Source: Flavobacteriia bacterium
Lineage (GTDB): Bacteria; Bacteroidota; Bacteroidia; Flavobacteriales; Schleiferiaceae
Assembly: GCA_949516455.1 (NCBI GenBank)
Contig: CATILC010000049.1
Span: 1 to 22,153 of the forward strand
Direction of reading: 5' to 3'
Length of the DNA: 22,153 nt
The translations under genes were made by a program, and so were the position numbers. The notes under the pieces were generated by a model that made no database searches, was not told where the DNA came from, and saw only the letters and a list, made by a program, of their open reading frames with translations. Every line of letters starts with the position of its first letter. The first letter of the stretch is position 1. Positions 14,107 through 21,738 of the stretch are shown piece by piece.

Positions 14107-15288
14107 TTAACCCTGGTATCTCTGTTTTTTTGAACCTTGGAACAACTCAAATCCACTCCATTTGCATGAGATGTCTCCGTTGAGTACTGGGAACTTTTTG
14201 GATGGTCTCAGGCCGATGCTGCCGATCTCTTCCGGCAGAAGGACCCATGCATTCCAGCCTGCGTAGTGCTTTTTCAATCGATCTCCAATGGACGAGAAGA
14301 AGGAGCCGGCATCGACAGGCATTTTCCGTCCGTAGGGTGGATTGGCCAGAAGCATTCCTTCGCTTCCTGCGGGAGGGTCGCTGTGAAAGAAGTCCCCTTG
14401 CTCCATGCGGATGACATCCAAAAGCTCGGCCTGCTCCAGGTTCTTGTGCATTTTCCGCAAGGCATGGACATCCTTGTCCATTCCGAGAAAGCGGACCTGT
14501 GGATCACGCACCTGGTCGAGGCGGGCATTTCGGATCCGCGTATACAGTTCCTCGTTGTAATCAGGCCATTTCTGAAATCCAAAGCCATCGCGAAAGATCC
14601 CAGGAGGGATCTGCATGTGCTGCAGGCAGGCTTCGATCAGTAGGGTCCCCGAGCCGCAAAAGGGGTCGAGCAGGTCCTTTTTTCCGTTCCATCCGGACCT
14701 TTTGATGAGTCCGGCAGCCAGTACCTCATTCAGTGGAGCCTTCCCCGTTTCTTTCCGGTAGCCTCGCTTGAACAGCGGGTCTCCACTGGCATCAAGAGAA
14801 ACGTGGACCTGTGTATCGGAGATCATCAGGTCGATCTGTATGTCTGGTCGAAAGCGTTCCACATTGGGGCGCTTTCCGGTCTTCTTGCGCATCTGGTCCA
14901 CCAGTGCGTCCTTCAATTTCAGTGCGGCGAACTGGGAGTGGGGGAAGTGCTCCGAGTGCACGGTGAATTGTATGGCGAAGCTCTGCCCATCACCGATGAC
15001 CTCGTGCCAGGGAAGTCTGGAAGCAGCGGCATAGAGCTGTTCGGGAGTGCGGGCTGAAAAACGCGCAATGGGCATTAGGATCTTGAGTGCGGTGGCCAGA
15101 CTTAAACACGCCTTGTACAGGAATCCCTGGTCGCCGGCGAAGCTGACGGCTCGGTTGAGTGAATTCACTTCCCGGGCACCCAGATCGAGCAACTCGCGGC
15201 TCAGTAGATCCTCATAGCCCTTGAAGGTCTTGGCGACGAATACGAGATCTTTTCGATCGGTACCGTACAGCCAGTCGCTCTTTTTCAT
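14107..15288 (-). CDS. rlmL: THUMP domain class I methyltransferase, RlmL-like (23S rRNA N2-guanine)
   Basis: SAM-dependent RNA methyltransferase. A ferredoxin-like and THUMP region occupies about residues 15-160. The UPF0020-type catalytic domain follows, with SAM motif LDPFCGSGT (about 206-214), acidic motif FLGMDKD (about 270) and catalytic ANPPYGRKM (about 314-322), the NPPY of N2-guanine/N6-adenine enzymes. At 393 residues it corresponds to the N-terminal half of E. coli RlmKL (m2G2445), without the RlmK half, which is the normal form in Bacteroidota. The ATG is at 15288. It diverges from the symporter gene with only 32 bases between start codons. The exact target base is inferred from family membership. 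Confidence 0.88.
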   Translation of the reverse strand: MKKSDWLYGTDRKDLVFVAKTFKGYEDLLSRELLDLGAREVNSLNRAVSFAGDQGFLYKACLSLATALKILMPIARFSARTPEQLYAAASRLPWHEVIGDGQSFAIQFTVHSEHFPHSQFAALKLKDALVDQMRKKTGKRPNVERFRPDIQIDLMISDTQVHVSLDASGDPLFKRGYRKETGKAPLNEVLAAGLIKRSGWNGKKDLLDPFCGSGTLLIEACLQHMQIPPGIFRDGFGFQKWPDYNEELYTRIRNARLDQVRDPQVRFLGMDKDVHALRKMHKNLEQAELLDVIRMEQGDFFHSDPPAGSEGMLLANPPYGRKMPVDAGSFFSSIGDRLKKHYAGWNAWVLLPEEIGSIGLRPSKKFPVLNGDISCKWSGFELFQGSKKQRYQG

Positions 15289-15292
15289 GGGC

Positions 15293-15321
15293 TTGAAGGT
15301 ACGCTGCCTTCATTAGCTTTA
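15293..15321 (+). promoter_or_regulatory. Candidate promoter for the symporter gene
   Basis: TTG (15293-15295), an 18-base spacer, then TAGCTTTA (15314-15321, one mismatch from TAnnTTTG). The last base of the box is the first base of the annotated ATG, so transcription would begin near the second in-frame ATG (15327). It fills the 32-base divergent gap. Confidence 0.4.
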
Positions 15322-17105
15322 TGGCGATGAACAATTGGCCCTTTGCACGTGCAGATGAGCTCATCATCCTGGCGTATCTGGTCTTTGCACTCTGGATCGC
15401 ACTCAGGTACAGAAAACAGGCTTCACGCTCTTTCAGCGACTTCATCCTCGGCGGCAGGTCGCTGCCCTGGTATTTGGCTGGGTTGAGCATGGTCGCTACG
15501 ACCTTCGCGGCCGACACGCCTCTTTGGGTAACTGAAAAGGTGGCGCAGCACGGGGTCTCGGGGAACTGGTTGTGGTGGAATATGCTGATCGGCGGCATGC
15601 TGACCACTTTCTTCTTTGCCCGGTACTGGCGACGGGCGGGCATACTCACCGAACTGGAGTTGCTCGAATTTCGCTATTCGGGAAAAGCCGCTTCCTGGCT
15701 GCGCAGTGTGCGTGCGGTCTATTTGGGTGGCTTTTTGAACCTGGTCATCCTCGCCTGGGTGAACAAGGCCATGCTGGTCATCTTCTCCGTATTCTTCGAT
15801 ATGACAGAATCGGAGGCCCTTGGATGGGTCTTCGGGCTGATGGCCTTTGTGGCGGCCTACAGTGCGCTCTCTGGATTGAAGGGAATCGTTGTAACCGATG
15901 CAGTGCAGTTCATCATGGCCATGACCGGATCGGTCGTATTGGCCGTGGTCGTTTTGCGTCAGCCCGAAGTGGGCGGCCTGACTGGATTGCAGCAGCGCCT
16001 GCCGCAGTGGCGGTTGGATTTCTTTCCCTCTTTCTCGTCCCAGCCCGATCAGCTGGTCGGCGCCTTCAGTATCAGCATCGGTGCCTTTCTGAGTTATTTC
16101 ACGCTTCAGTGGTGGGCCAGCTGGTATCCGGGAAGTGAGCCGGGGGGAGGCGGCTACATCTCCCAGCGGATGATGGGCGCCAAGACAGAAACAGACGCTG
16201 TACATGCGTCGCTGTTCTTCCAGATCGCCCATTATGCCCTGCGTCCCTGGCCCTGGATCATCGTGGCATTGGGCGCCTTGTTGCTCTACCCGGACCTCGG
16301 ACTGGAGGATTCGAGTAAGGGCTATGTGCTGGCCATGAAGGAGCTCTTGCCTGCAGGCTTGAAAGGTCTGCTCTTCGTGGCTTTCTTATCGGCTTATATG
16401 AGTACGATCAGCACCCAGCTCAACTGGGGCGCGGGTTATCTTACCCACGACCTCTGGGGCCGATTCGCCATTTCCGCGAAGGATGCTTCAAGGGAGCGCA
16501 AGCTGGTACGCAGTTCACGGGTTTTCACTTTGCTGTTGATGCTGCTCTCCATGCCCCTGACCGCCCGATTGGGAATGATCGATGAAGCGGCGAATTTTCT
16601 CATTCGAAGCGGAGCGGGTCTGGGACTTGTGCTCATCCTGCGCTGGTATTGGTGGCGGGTGAATGCATGGAGTGAGATATCAGCCACCATTCTGCCCATT
16701 TTGGGCATGCTGATCTCCACATATTGGCTGGAGGATACGCTCGGACCGGAATTTGTCGCGGCCAATGGTTCTTTCTATTTCACCGTAGCCTTCACCACAC
16801 TTGGTTGGCTCCTTGTCACCTTTCTCACGCCTGCAGAATCCGATGCAACGATTTCGCGCTTCTATGAAAAGGTCCGCCCCGACGGCATATGGAAGGTCGG
16901 CGGGCAGAGAAATGCGCATTTCAATGTCTTTCGACTCGTTGCCTGGCTCATGGCTGTAATTCTTACCTATTCCGCGCTTTTTGGCGTGGGCGCCTTGCTT
17001 CTTCACAAAGGATCAGAGTGGATGTACTGGGCTGTGTCGGCGGTGATCAGTGGAGGGGTTTTCATCTGGGCCTTTAGAAAAAGCGAGCATGCCCCAACCC
17101 CTTGA
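15321..17105 (+). CDS. Sodium:solute symporter family transporter
   Basis: An inner-membrane secondary transporter of the SSS (solute:sodium symporter) family, 594 residues with about 13 hydrophobic segments. Family-like features are the early FILGGRSLPWYLAGLSMVAT and the SALSGLKGIVVTDAVQF segment (about 185-205), which corresponds to the SSS signature region. The substrate cannot be read from the sequence. The ATG at 15321 is used; a second in-frame ATG at 15327 is equally possible and would suit a leaderless transcript. The downstream TauE/SafE gene begins inside this gene's last 17 bases, so the two are probably cotranscribed and may handle related solutes. Confidence 0.9.
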   Translation: MAMNNWPFARADELIILAYLVFALWIALRYRKQASRSFSDFILGGRSLPWYLAGLSMVATTFAADTPLWVTEKVAQHGVSGNWLWWNMLIGGMLTTFFFARYWRRAGILTELELLEFRYSGKAASWLRSVRAVYLGGFLNLVILAWVNKAMLVIFSVFFDMTESEALGWVFGLMAFVAAYSALSGLKGIVVTDAVQFIMAMTGSVVLAVVVLRQPEVGGLTGLQQRLPQWRLDFFPSFSSQPDQLVGAFSISIGAFLSYFTLQWWASWYPGSEPGGGGYISQRMMGAKTETDAVHASLFFQIAHYALRPWPWIIVALGALLLYPDLGLEDSSKGYVLAMKELLPAGLKGLLFVAFLSAYMSTISTQLNWGAGYLTHDLWGRFAISAKDASRERKLVRSSRVFTLLLMLLSMPLTARLGMIDEAANFLIRSGAGLGLVLILRWYWWRVNAWSEISATILPILGMLISTYWLEDTLGPEFVAANGSFYFTVAFTTLGWLLVTFLTPAESDATISRFYEKVRPDGIWKVGGQRNAHFNVFRLVAWLMAVILTYSALFGVGALLLHKGSEWMYWAVSAVISGGVFIWAFRKSEHAPTP

Positions 17106-17877
17106 TCTGCTCGATTACGGACTGTTGGTCCTGGGTGGTGTCGCGGCCGGTGTCATCAATTCTCTGGCGGGAAACGGATCGGCCATCACCCTCACTCTTT
17201 TGATGGGCATGGGGCTTTCACCCGCCTGGGCCAATGCCACCAATCGCATCGGGGTCGTCTTTCAAACGATCACGGCGGTCCTCAGTCTTCCACGGAATGA
17301 GCAGCTTCGCGCACTGAGAAAAAAGACGGCGGCTTGGATCCTTCCATCCGTTCTGGGTACCATCATAGGTGCCTGGTGCGCCGATGCAGTTCCCGAAGTT
17401 TGGCTGAATCGTTCGATCGGTGCAGTGATGCTCTTTCTGCTAGCTACACTTCTCTTCAAGCCTAAAAAATGGCAGGTGGACAGCGGGGAGGTAAAAAGAG
17501 ACGGCGGAATCAAGATGCTGCTCTATTTCTTCCTGATCGGACTGTACGCCGGCTATCTGCAAATGGGCATCGGTATCATGATGCTGGCCGTACTGGTCCT
17601 CTCGGCGCGATACACTCTGGTGGAAGCCAATATTGTCAAATTGCTGATCGCTTTGGTGTTGACCGTTCCTGCCTTTTTTGTCTTTGCATTCTCGGGAAAG
17701 ATGAATTGGCCCATGGGCATCGCATTGGGCATCGGTCAAATGCTTGGCGCCTGGTTCGGCACACGGCGATTGCTCCAACACCCGAAGGCATCTGTCTTCA
17801 TCCATTATCTGCTCATCGTCATTTTGAGCTATGCTGTACTCCGCATATTCGGCCTGCTCAAGTTCATTGTCCCGTGA
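17089..17877 (+). CDS. Sulfite exporter TauE/SafE family membrane protein
   Basis: A 263-residue polytopic inner-membrane protein with about eight hydrophobic segments. It has the two-repeat pattern of the TauE/SafE (DUF81) family: GVAAGVINSLAGNGSAIT near residue 16, matched by GLYAGYLQMGIGIMMLAVL near 160. Family members move sulfite, sulfoacetate or other small organic anions; the substrate here is unknown. The open frame reaches back to 17050, but the ATG at 17089 gives the normal start before the first membrane segment and leaves a 17-base overlap with the symporter gene. The 51-base gap to the ZIP gene holds a possible new promoter. Confidence 0.87.
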   Translation: MPQPLDLLDYGLLVLGGVAAGVINSLAGNGSAITLTLLMGMGLSPAWANATNRIGVVFQTITAVLSLPRNEQLRALRKKTAAWILPSVLGTIIGAWCADAVPEVWLNRSIGAVMLFLLATLLFKPKKWQVDSGEVKRDGGIKMLLYFFLIGLYAGYLQMGIGIMMLAVLVLSARYTLVEANIVKLLIALVLTVPAFFVFAFSGKMNWPMGIALGIGQMLGAWFGTRRLLQHPKASVFIHYLLIVILSYAVLRIFGLLKFIVP

Positions 17878-17899
17878 AGAGCGCTAAGCTTTATTTTCG
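17867..17899 (+). promoter_or_regulatory. Candidate promoter for the ZIP transporter gene
   Basis: TTG (17867-17869), a 22-base spacer, then TATTTTCG (17892-17899, one mismatch from TAnnTTTG), about 30 bases upstream of the ATG at 17929. By-eye match to the Bacteroidota consensus. Confidence 0.33.
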
Positions 17900-17928
17900 C
17901 TCGTCCGAATAATTGATACGACCTACAG

Positions 17929-18651
17929 ATGGTCCAGAACATGATCTGGCTTTTGGGTGCGGTGTGGACGGCACTGCTGCTGGGCCTCCTGCTTCCCCTC
18001 CAGAAGGAGCGGCTGAGCAAGTGGGTGCTCACTTCGAGTGGCGCCTACCTGTTGGCGATCGCTGTTTTGGAGCTGTTTCCGCTGGTCTACAGCGGTATCA
18101 CCGATCACGATGCCCTGCACAAATTGGGCCTTTGGGTATTGGCTGGTTATATGCTTCAACTTTTGCTTGAGCTTTTTTCAGGGGGTGTCGAGCATGGTCA
18201 TCGGCACATAGAAAAGCTCGCGCCCCGGCGCATTCCATGGGTCTTGCTCATTGCCCTGTTCCTTCATGCCTTTCTGGAAGGTCTGCCGGTGGGTGCTATG
18301 GGAGAGGACCCCAGTGCACGTAAACTGACGCTGGCCATTGCCTTCCACAGCTTTCCCATCACGCTTGTTTTGTTCAGCATGCTTCGCTCTCTGGACTTGA
18401 GTACTTCATTCAGTTCGATCGTTATTCTACTTTTTGGATGCATGCCGGTCAGCGGGATATTGTTGGCCGATCAGATGGCCTTCCTGCAGGCGGCAGAGCG
18501 GGAATTGACGGCACTGGCCTTGGGCGTATTCCTGCATGTGTCGACCACCATCATCTTTGAAAGTGCCAAAGGGCACTCGTTCAATCTGGCCAAGTTCATC
18601 TCCATTCTTTTGGCCTTTGCACTTGCCTTTTTGGCCCACGAGCTCATTTGA
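17929..18651 (+). CDS. ZIP family metal transporter
   Basis: A 240-residue membrane protein with about eight hydrophobic segments. The metal-site motifs are in the expected middle helices: HAFLEGLPVG (His113, Glu117) and HSFPIT (His140, Pro143). A further His lies in GVFLHVSTT (about 203), and there is a His-containing loop GVEHGHRHIE (about 87-96) typical of ZIP cytoplasmic loops. ZIP proteins import divalent cations such as zinc, iron or manganese into the cytoplasm; which one cannot be decided here. The ATG at 17929 is used; an ATG four codons later is possible. The peroxiredoxin gene follows after 95 bases with its own promoter. Confidence 0.9.
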   Translation: MVQNMIWLLGAVWTALLLGLLLPLQKERLSKWVLTSSGAYLLAIAVLELFPLVYSGITDHDALHKLGLWVLAGYMLQLLLELFSGGVEHGHRHIEKLAPRRIPWVLLIALFLHAFLEGLPVGAMGEDPSARKLTLAIAFHSFPITLVLFSMLRSLDLSTSFSSIVILLFGCMPVSGILLADQMAFLQAAERELTALALGVFLHVSTTIIFESAKGHSFNLAKFISILLAFALAFLAHELI

Positions 18652-18656
18652 AGCGA

Positions 18657-18670
18657 CTATCGGCGGATAG
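18657..18670 (+). other. Short hairpin after the ZIP gene
   Basis: CTATC (18657-18661) pairs with GATAG (18666-18670) around GGCG, six bases after the ZIP stop. There is no T-run, so it is not a standard terminator. It may be an mRNA 3' end structure or chance. Confidence 0.25.
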
Positions 18671-18712
18671 GCAATTCTGAACGGGAAGGGAGCAGAGGCA
18701 CGGCCATCCGTC

Positions 18713-18738
18713 TATATTTGCAATTCAATTTCAAATAT
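18713..18738 (+). promoter_or_regulatory. Peroxiredoxin promoter -7 box overlapped by a 25-base palindrome
   Basis: TATATTTG (18713-18720) is an exact TAnnTTTG box, 26 bases before the ATG. No TTG lies at the -33 distance. An imperfect palindrome spans 18714-18738, centred on C18726: ATATTTG arms at both ends (18714-18720 and 18732-18738) and an inner AATT/AATT pair, giving 11 of 12 symmetric positions matched. Since transcription should start near its centre, it suits a DNA operator better than an RNA hairpin. The regulator is unknown. Confidence 0.6.
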
Positions 18739-18746
18739 CAAAAGCA

Positions 18747-19379
18747 ATGGGCGTATTAGTGGGGAAGAAAGCCCCTCAATTCACAGCAAAAGCGATCATC
18801 AATGGAGAAGAGATCGTCGATGACTTTTCACTGGATCAGTACCTCGGAAAGAAGTATGTGATCCTTTTCTTTTACCCAAAGGATTTCACTTTCGTCTGTC
18901 CGACCGAACTCCATGCATTCCAGGAGCGTTTGTCCGATTTCCAAAGCAAGGATGTCGAGGTCGTAGCGGTTTCCACCGATACCGAACAAAGCCACTGGGG
19001 CTGGCTTCAGCTCAGCAAGGACAAAGGTGGTATCGAGGGGGTGACCTATCCGATCGTTGCGGACACCAACAAGACGATCGCCACCAACTACGACGTCTTG
19101 GCGGGTTCTTATTACTACAATGAAGATGAGGAGCTCTGCTCTGAAGGCGAGTTGATCGCATACCGTGGTCTGTTTCTGATCGACCGCGACGGAAAGGTTC
19201 GCCACCAGCTGGTGAATGACCTGCCACTGGGCAGAAATGTGGACGAGGCCATGCGCATGGTCGACGCGCTGCAGCACCTCGAAGCCAAAGGCGAAGTTTG
19301 CCCAGCGAATTGGAGCGAAGGGAAGGAAGCCATAGAGGAGACGCACGACGGCGTTGCCGACTACCTCGCCAAGAATTGA
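18747..19379 (+). CDS. Typical 2-Cys peroxiredoxin (AhpC/TSA family)
   Basis: Reduces hydrogen peroxide and organic peroxides through a reactive cysteine. The peroxidatic motif is FYPKDFTFVCPTEL (Cys51, with Pro44 and Thr48 positioned as in Prx1/AhpC). The resolving cysteine is in GEVCPANW (Cys185). An additional Cys131 lies in EELCSEGE. The length of 210 residues is normal. No signal peptide is seen, so it is cytoplasmic. The C-terminal tail lacks an obvious YF motif, which in eukaryotic enzymes correlates with sensitivity to overoxidation, so this is probably a robust enzyme. It has its own promoter with a palindrome and its own terminator, so it is a single-gene unit, unlike relatives that have trx and the DUF6952 gene directly downstream. 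Confidence 0.96.
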   Translation: MGVLVGKKAPQFTAKAIINGEEIVDDFSLDQYLGKKYVILFFYPKDFTFVCPTELHAFQERLSDFQSKDVEVVAVSTDTEQSHWGWLQLSKDKGGIEGVTYPIVADTNKTIATNYDVLAGSYYYNEDEELCSEGELIAYRGLFLIDRDGKVRHQLVNDLPLGRNVDEAMRMVDALQHLEAKGEVCPANWSEGKEAIEETHDGVADYLAKN

Positions 19380-19404
19380 CCGGAGACATACCCACATGAA
19401 CGAT

Positions 19405-19432
19405 AAAAGCCCTTCAGTGAAGGGCTTTTTTT
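19405..19432. terminator. Intrinsic terminator between peroxiredoxin and DUF6438 genes
   Basis: An 11-bp perfect stem, AAAAGCCCTTC (19405-19415) with GAAGGGCTTTT (19419-19429), has a 3-base loop and is followed by TTT. The A-run on the left gives a short T-run on the other strand, so it can also serve the convergent pyrG-yidC-DUF6438 transcript. Confidence 0.92.
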
Positions 19433-19452
19433 ATGCAAAGAAGGAAGCAGGT

Positions 19453-19932
19453 TCAATAAGTGGCCGTCTCGCCCAGTTGCACCTTGAGTATGTTGTCCAA
19501 AAGTTTTTCGAGCGAAGAGAGGCCCTCAGGCGCCTCCGTACGGTGCACCACCTGTTTGATGCGTTTTCCATTGAGCGTCAGCTCGGTGATGCAGGAAGGC
19601 AGATCGGAAACCGGCGGATGGTCATACACATCCTCAAACTCGGCGTAGCCAACAGCTTCGATCTTTTTGATGATCTCTGTCACCTGATCCTCAGAAAGCG
19701 GCTCCTCCCGAATGCCCATGGTGGCCACAAACCGTTCGCCCTGATAAAAGACTTTAGCTGCACTCAGATCGAATCGGGCCGAGTAGACCGGGCACTGGCC
19801 AAAACACGCTGTTCTGCGGATGGACAGTTCCACTTGATTTTGGTCGGTCGCAGCGAGTTCCCGATAGACCGACGGACTGCATGCCGAGAGGACAAGCAGA
19901 AGCAGACCGATAGTGAATGTCTTTCTGATCAT
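19453..19932 (-). CDS. DUF6438 family lipoprotein
   Basis: A 159-residue predicted lipoprotein: Lys/Arg then a hydrophobic stretch and lipobox LSAC (Cys18). The mature part contains the motif RRTACFGQCPVY (Cys43 and Cys47, a CxxxC pair), which is the hallmark of DUF6438 in Bacteroidota. A third Cys114 is in LPSC. Function is unknown. The paired cysteines could form a disulfide or bind metal, which is an inference. The ATG overlaps the yidC stop (ATGA, 19929-19932), so its translation is probably coupled to yidC. It is the last gene before the shared terminator. Confidence 0.85.
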   Translation of the reverse strand: MIRKTFTIGLLLLVLSACSPSVYRELAATDQNQVELSIRRTACFGQCPVYSARFDLSAAKVFYQGERFVATMGIREEPLSEDQVTEIIKKIEAVGYAEFEDVYDHPPVSDLPSCITELTLNGKRIKQVVHRTEAPEGLSSLEKLLDNILKVQLGETATY

Positions 19933-21725
19933 TGTCTTCTCGTTCTTCTATTGGACTTGAGTTGTTCCTGTTGATTCTTGGCCATAGCGTCCAAACGCTG
20001 CTGGAACTTGCTCTGCTTTTTGGGCTTTTTCTTGTTCTCTTCGAGTTTGGCGAGGATCTTCTCGTCGTTCACCATTTTGCGAATGCCGTACTGTTGGGAG
20101 AAGGTGAGCACATTGGAGACGAAGTAGTAGTAGCTCAGACCTGCCGCATAATTATTGAAGAAGCCCAGGAACATGACCGGCATGAGGTACATCAGGTACT
20201 TCATCTGCGGAAATTGTGCGTTCTGCTGGGTCAGTTGCTGGTTGAAGTAGGTGTAGATCAGTGTGGACAGGGTCATCAGCAGGGTGAACAAGCTGACATG
20301 GGCTCCGTAGAAGGGGATCTCAAAGGGCAGGTCCAGTATGGAGTCGAATGTGGACAGATCCGTCGCCCACAGAAAGGACTGCTGACGAAGTTCGATGGAG
20401 GCGGGGAAGAATCGGAAAACTGCAATAAGGATGGGGAATTGGAGCAGCATGGGGATGCATCCACCCAGCGGATTCACTCCGGCCTTTCGGTAGAGATCCA
20501 TCATGGCGCTCTGCTTCTTCATGGGATCCTTATCCGCAAACTTCTCATTGAGCTGATCGATCTCGGGCTTGAGCACCCGCATCTTCGCCATAGAGAGGTA
20601 AGAGGAATAGGTGAGGGGAGAGAGGACCAGTTTGATCAAGAGGGCCATCAGGAAGATGATCAATCCGTAGTTGAACCCTTGGTTCTCCAGCAGGTGGAAC
20701 ACATTGATGGTAACGACCCGATTGAGCCAACCGAAGATCCATCCGCCCAGCGGAATGATCTTCTCAAAATCCTGTCCATGCGCCTTCAACAGATCGTACT
20801 GGTTGGGCGTGAAGAACATCGAGCCGGAAAGTCCGTCCGTTCCGGGGAACTGCAGCAGGCTGCCAAAGGACTTGGTGTGCACGCCATCGGACAGAGGTGC
20901 AGAGGCCATTCTTGCCCTTTGGAAGGGTTCGTCCGCTTGGATGATCGAAGAAAAGAACTGCTGTTTGTAGGCCACCCAACGCACTTCTTCCTTTTCCACT
21001 TCCTTGACCGATGTGGCCGATAACTCCTTGTGCTTGTCCTTCTCCTTCAGCAGATAATGCAGCTGTGTTTGTTGTCCTTCATTCTCGATGTTCCTCTCTT
21101 GGCGCACCGTTTGGACGCCCCATTCCAGTGCAGTCTCGGTGAAGCCCAGTCCGTTCATATCCACGTCCCAAAGCAACTCGTAGGAATCGTCCTTGATTTC
21201 GAAGGAGAGCGACAGAGGCGCTCCTTTCAGGGTGGGTGCAGTGAAGACAAGCGTATTGGACCTCTCTTCCACCTGGAAATGAAGGTCAGCGCTGCGGTAC
21301 AAACGATCAGACTGCATGAGCAGCTGCCATACATGGGCCGAGTCGATCAGTCGGATGGGCAGGCTGTCGTAGGTGCTGTACTCCTTGAGTTCTGCTTTAA
21401 CGATGCGTGCACCTTTGGAGCTGAAAACCAATTTCAACTGCTCGTTCTCCAGGGTGAAGAATTCCTCCTTGGCCGCTGCTTGCACCTGCGAATAGAACAG
21501 GCCGGATTCCTGACGCAATTGCAGCTCCTTCAGCGAATCACTGACGGCAAGCTCCCCAGTGACGGCTGGCTGGCTCGTGCCCTCTTCCTGCTCCGTAGCT
21601 GGAGCCACCTCCTCTGTGGCCGTTGGTTCGGGCGCCGCCTGAGGTGCGAAATAATAATTGTAGCCGATCAGGATCAGTCCGATCAGCATGAAACCTATAA
21701 TGGAATTGAGATCTGGTTTTCTCAC
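19929..21725 (-). CDS. yidC: Membrane protein insertase YidC
   Basis: Inserts and folds inner-membrane proteins with or without SecYEG. The 598 residues begin with a first membrane helix (about 8-26, IIGFMLIGLILIGYNYYF) and an acidic/Thr-rich linker. A large periplasmic beta-domain runs to about 340. The conserved five-helix core begins NYGLIIFLMALLIKLVLSPL (about 350) and continues SMAKMRVLKPEI. The positively charged groove residue (Arg366 in E. coli) is a Lys here, as is usual in Bacteroidota. The C-terminus is long and very basic (Lys/Arg/Gln), which may contact ribosomes. The start is GTG at 21725, 13 bases after the pyrG stop, preceded by an A/G-rich stretch. The following lipoprotein gene overlaps it by four bases. 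Confidence 0.97.
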   Translation of the reverse strand: MRKPDLNSIIGFMLIGLILIGYNYYFAPQAAPEPTATEEVAPATEQEEGTSQPAVTGELAVSDSLKELQLRQESGLFYSQVQAAAKEEFFTLENEQLKLVFSSKGARIVKAELKEYSTYDSLPIRLIDSAHVWQLLMQSDRLYRSADLHFQVEERSNTLVFTAPTLKGAPLSLSFEIKDDSYELLWDVDMNGLGFTETALEWGVQTVRQERNIENEGQQTQLHYLLKEKDKHKELSATSVKEVEKEEVRWVAYKQQFFSSIIQADEPFQRARMASAPLSDGVHTKSFGSLLQFPGTDGLSGSMFFTPNQYDLLKAHGQDFEKIIPLGGWIFGWLNRVVTINVFHLLENQGFNYGLIIFLMALLIKLVLSPLTYSSYLSMAKMRVLKPEIDQLNEKFADKDPMKKQSAMMDLYRKAGVNPLGGCIPMLLQFPILIAVFRFFPASIELRQQSFLWATDLSTFDSILDLPFEIPFYGAHVSLFTLLMTLSTLIYTYFNQQLTQQNAQFPQMKYLMYLMPVMFLGFFNNYAAGLSYYYFVSNVLTFSQQYGIRKMVNDEKILAKLEENKKKPKKQSKFQQRLDAMAKNQQEQLKSNRRTRRQ

Positions 21726-21738
21726 GTTCTTCTTCTGC

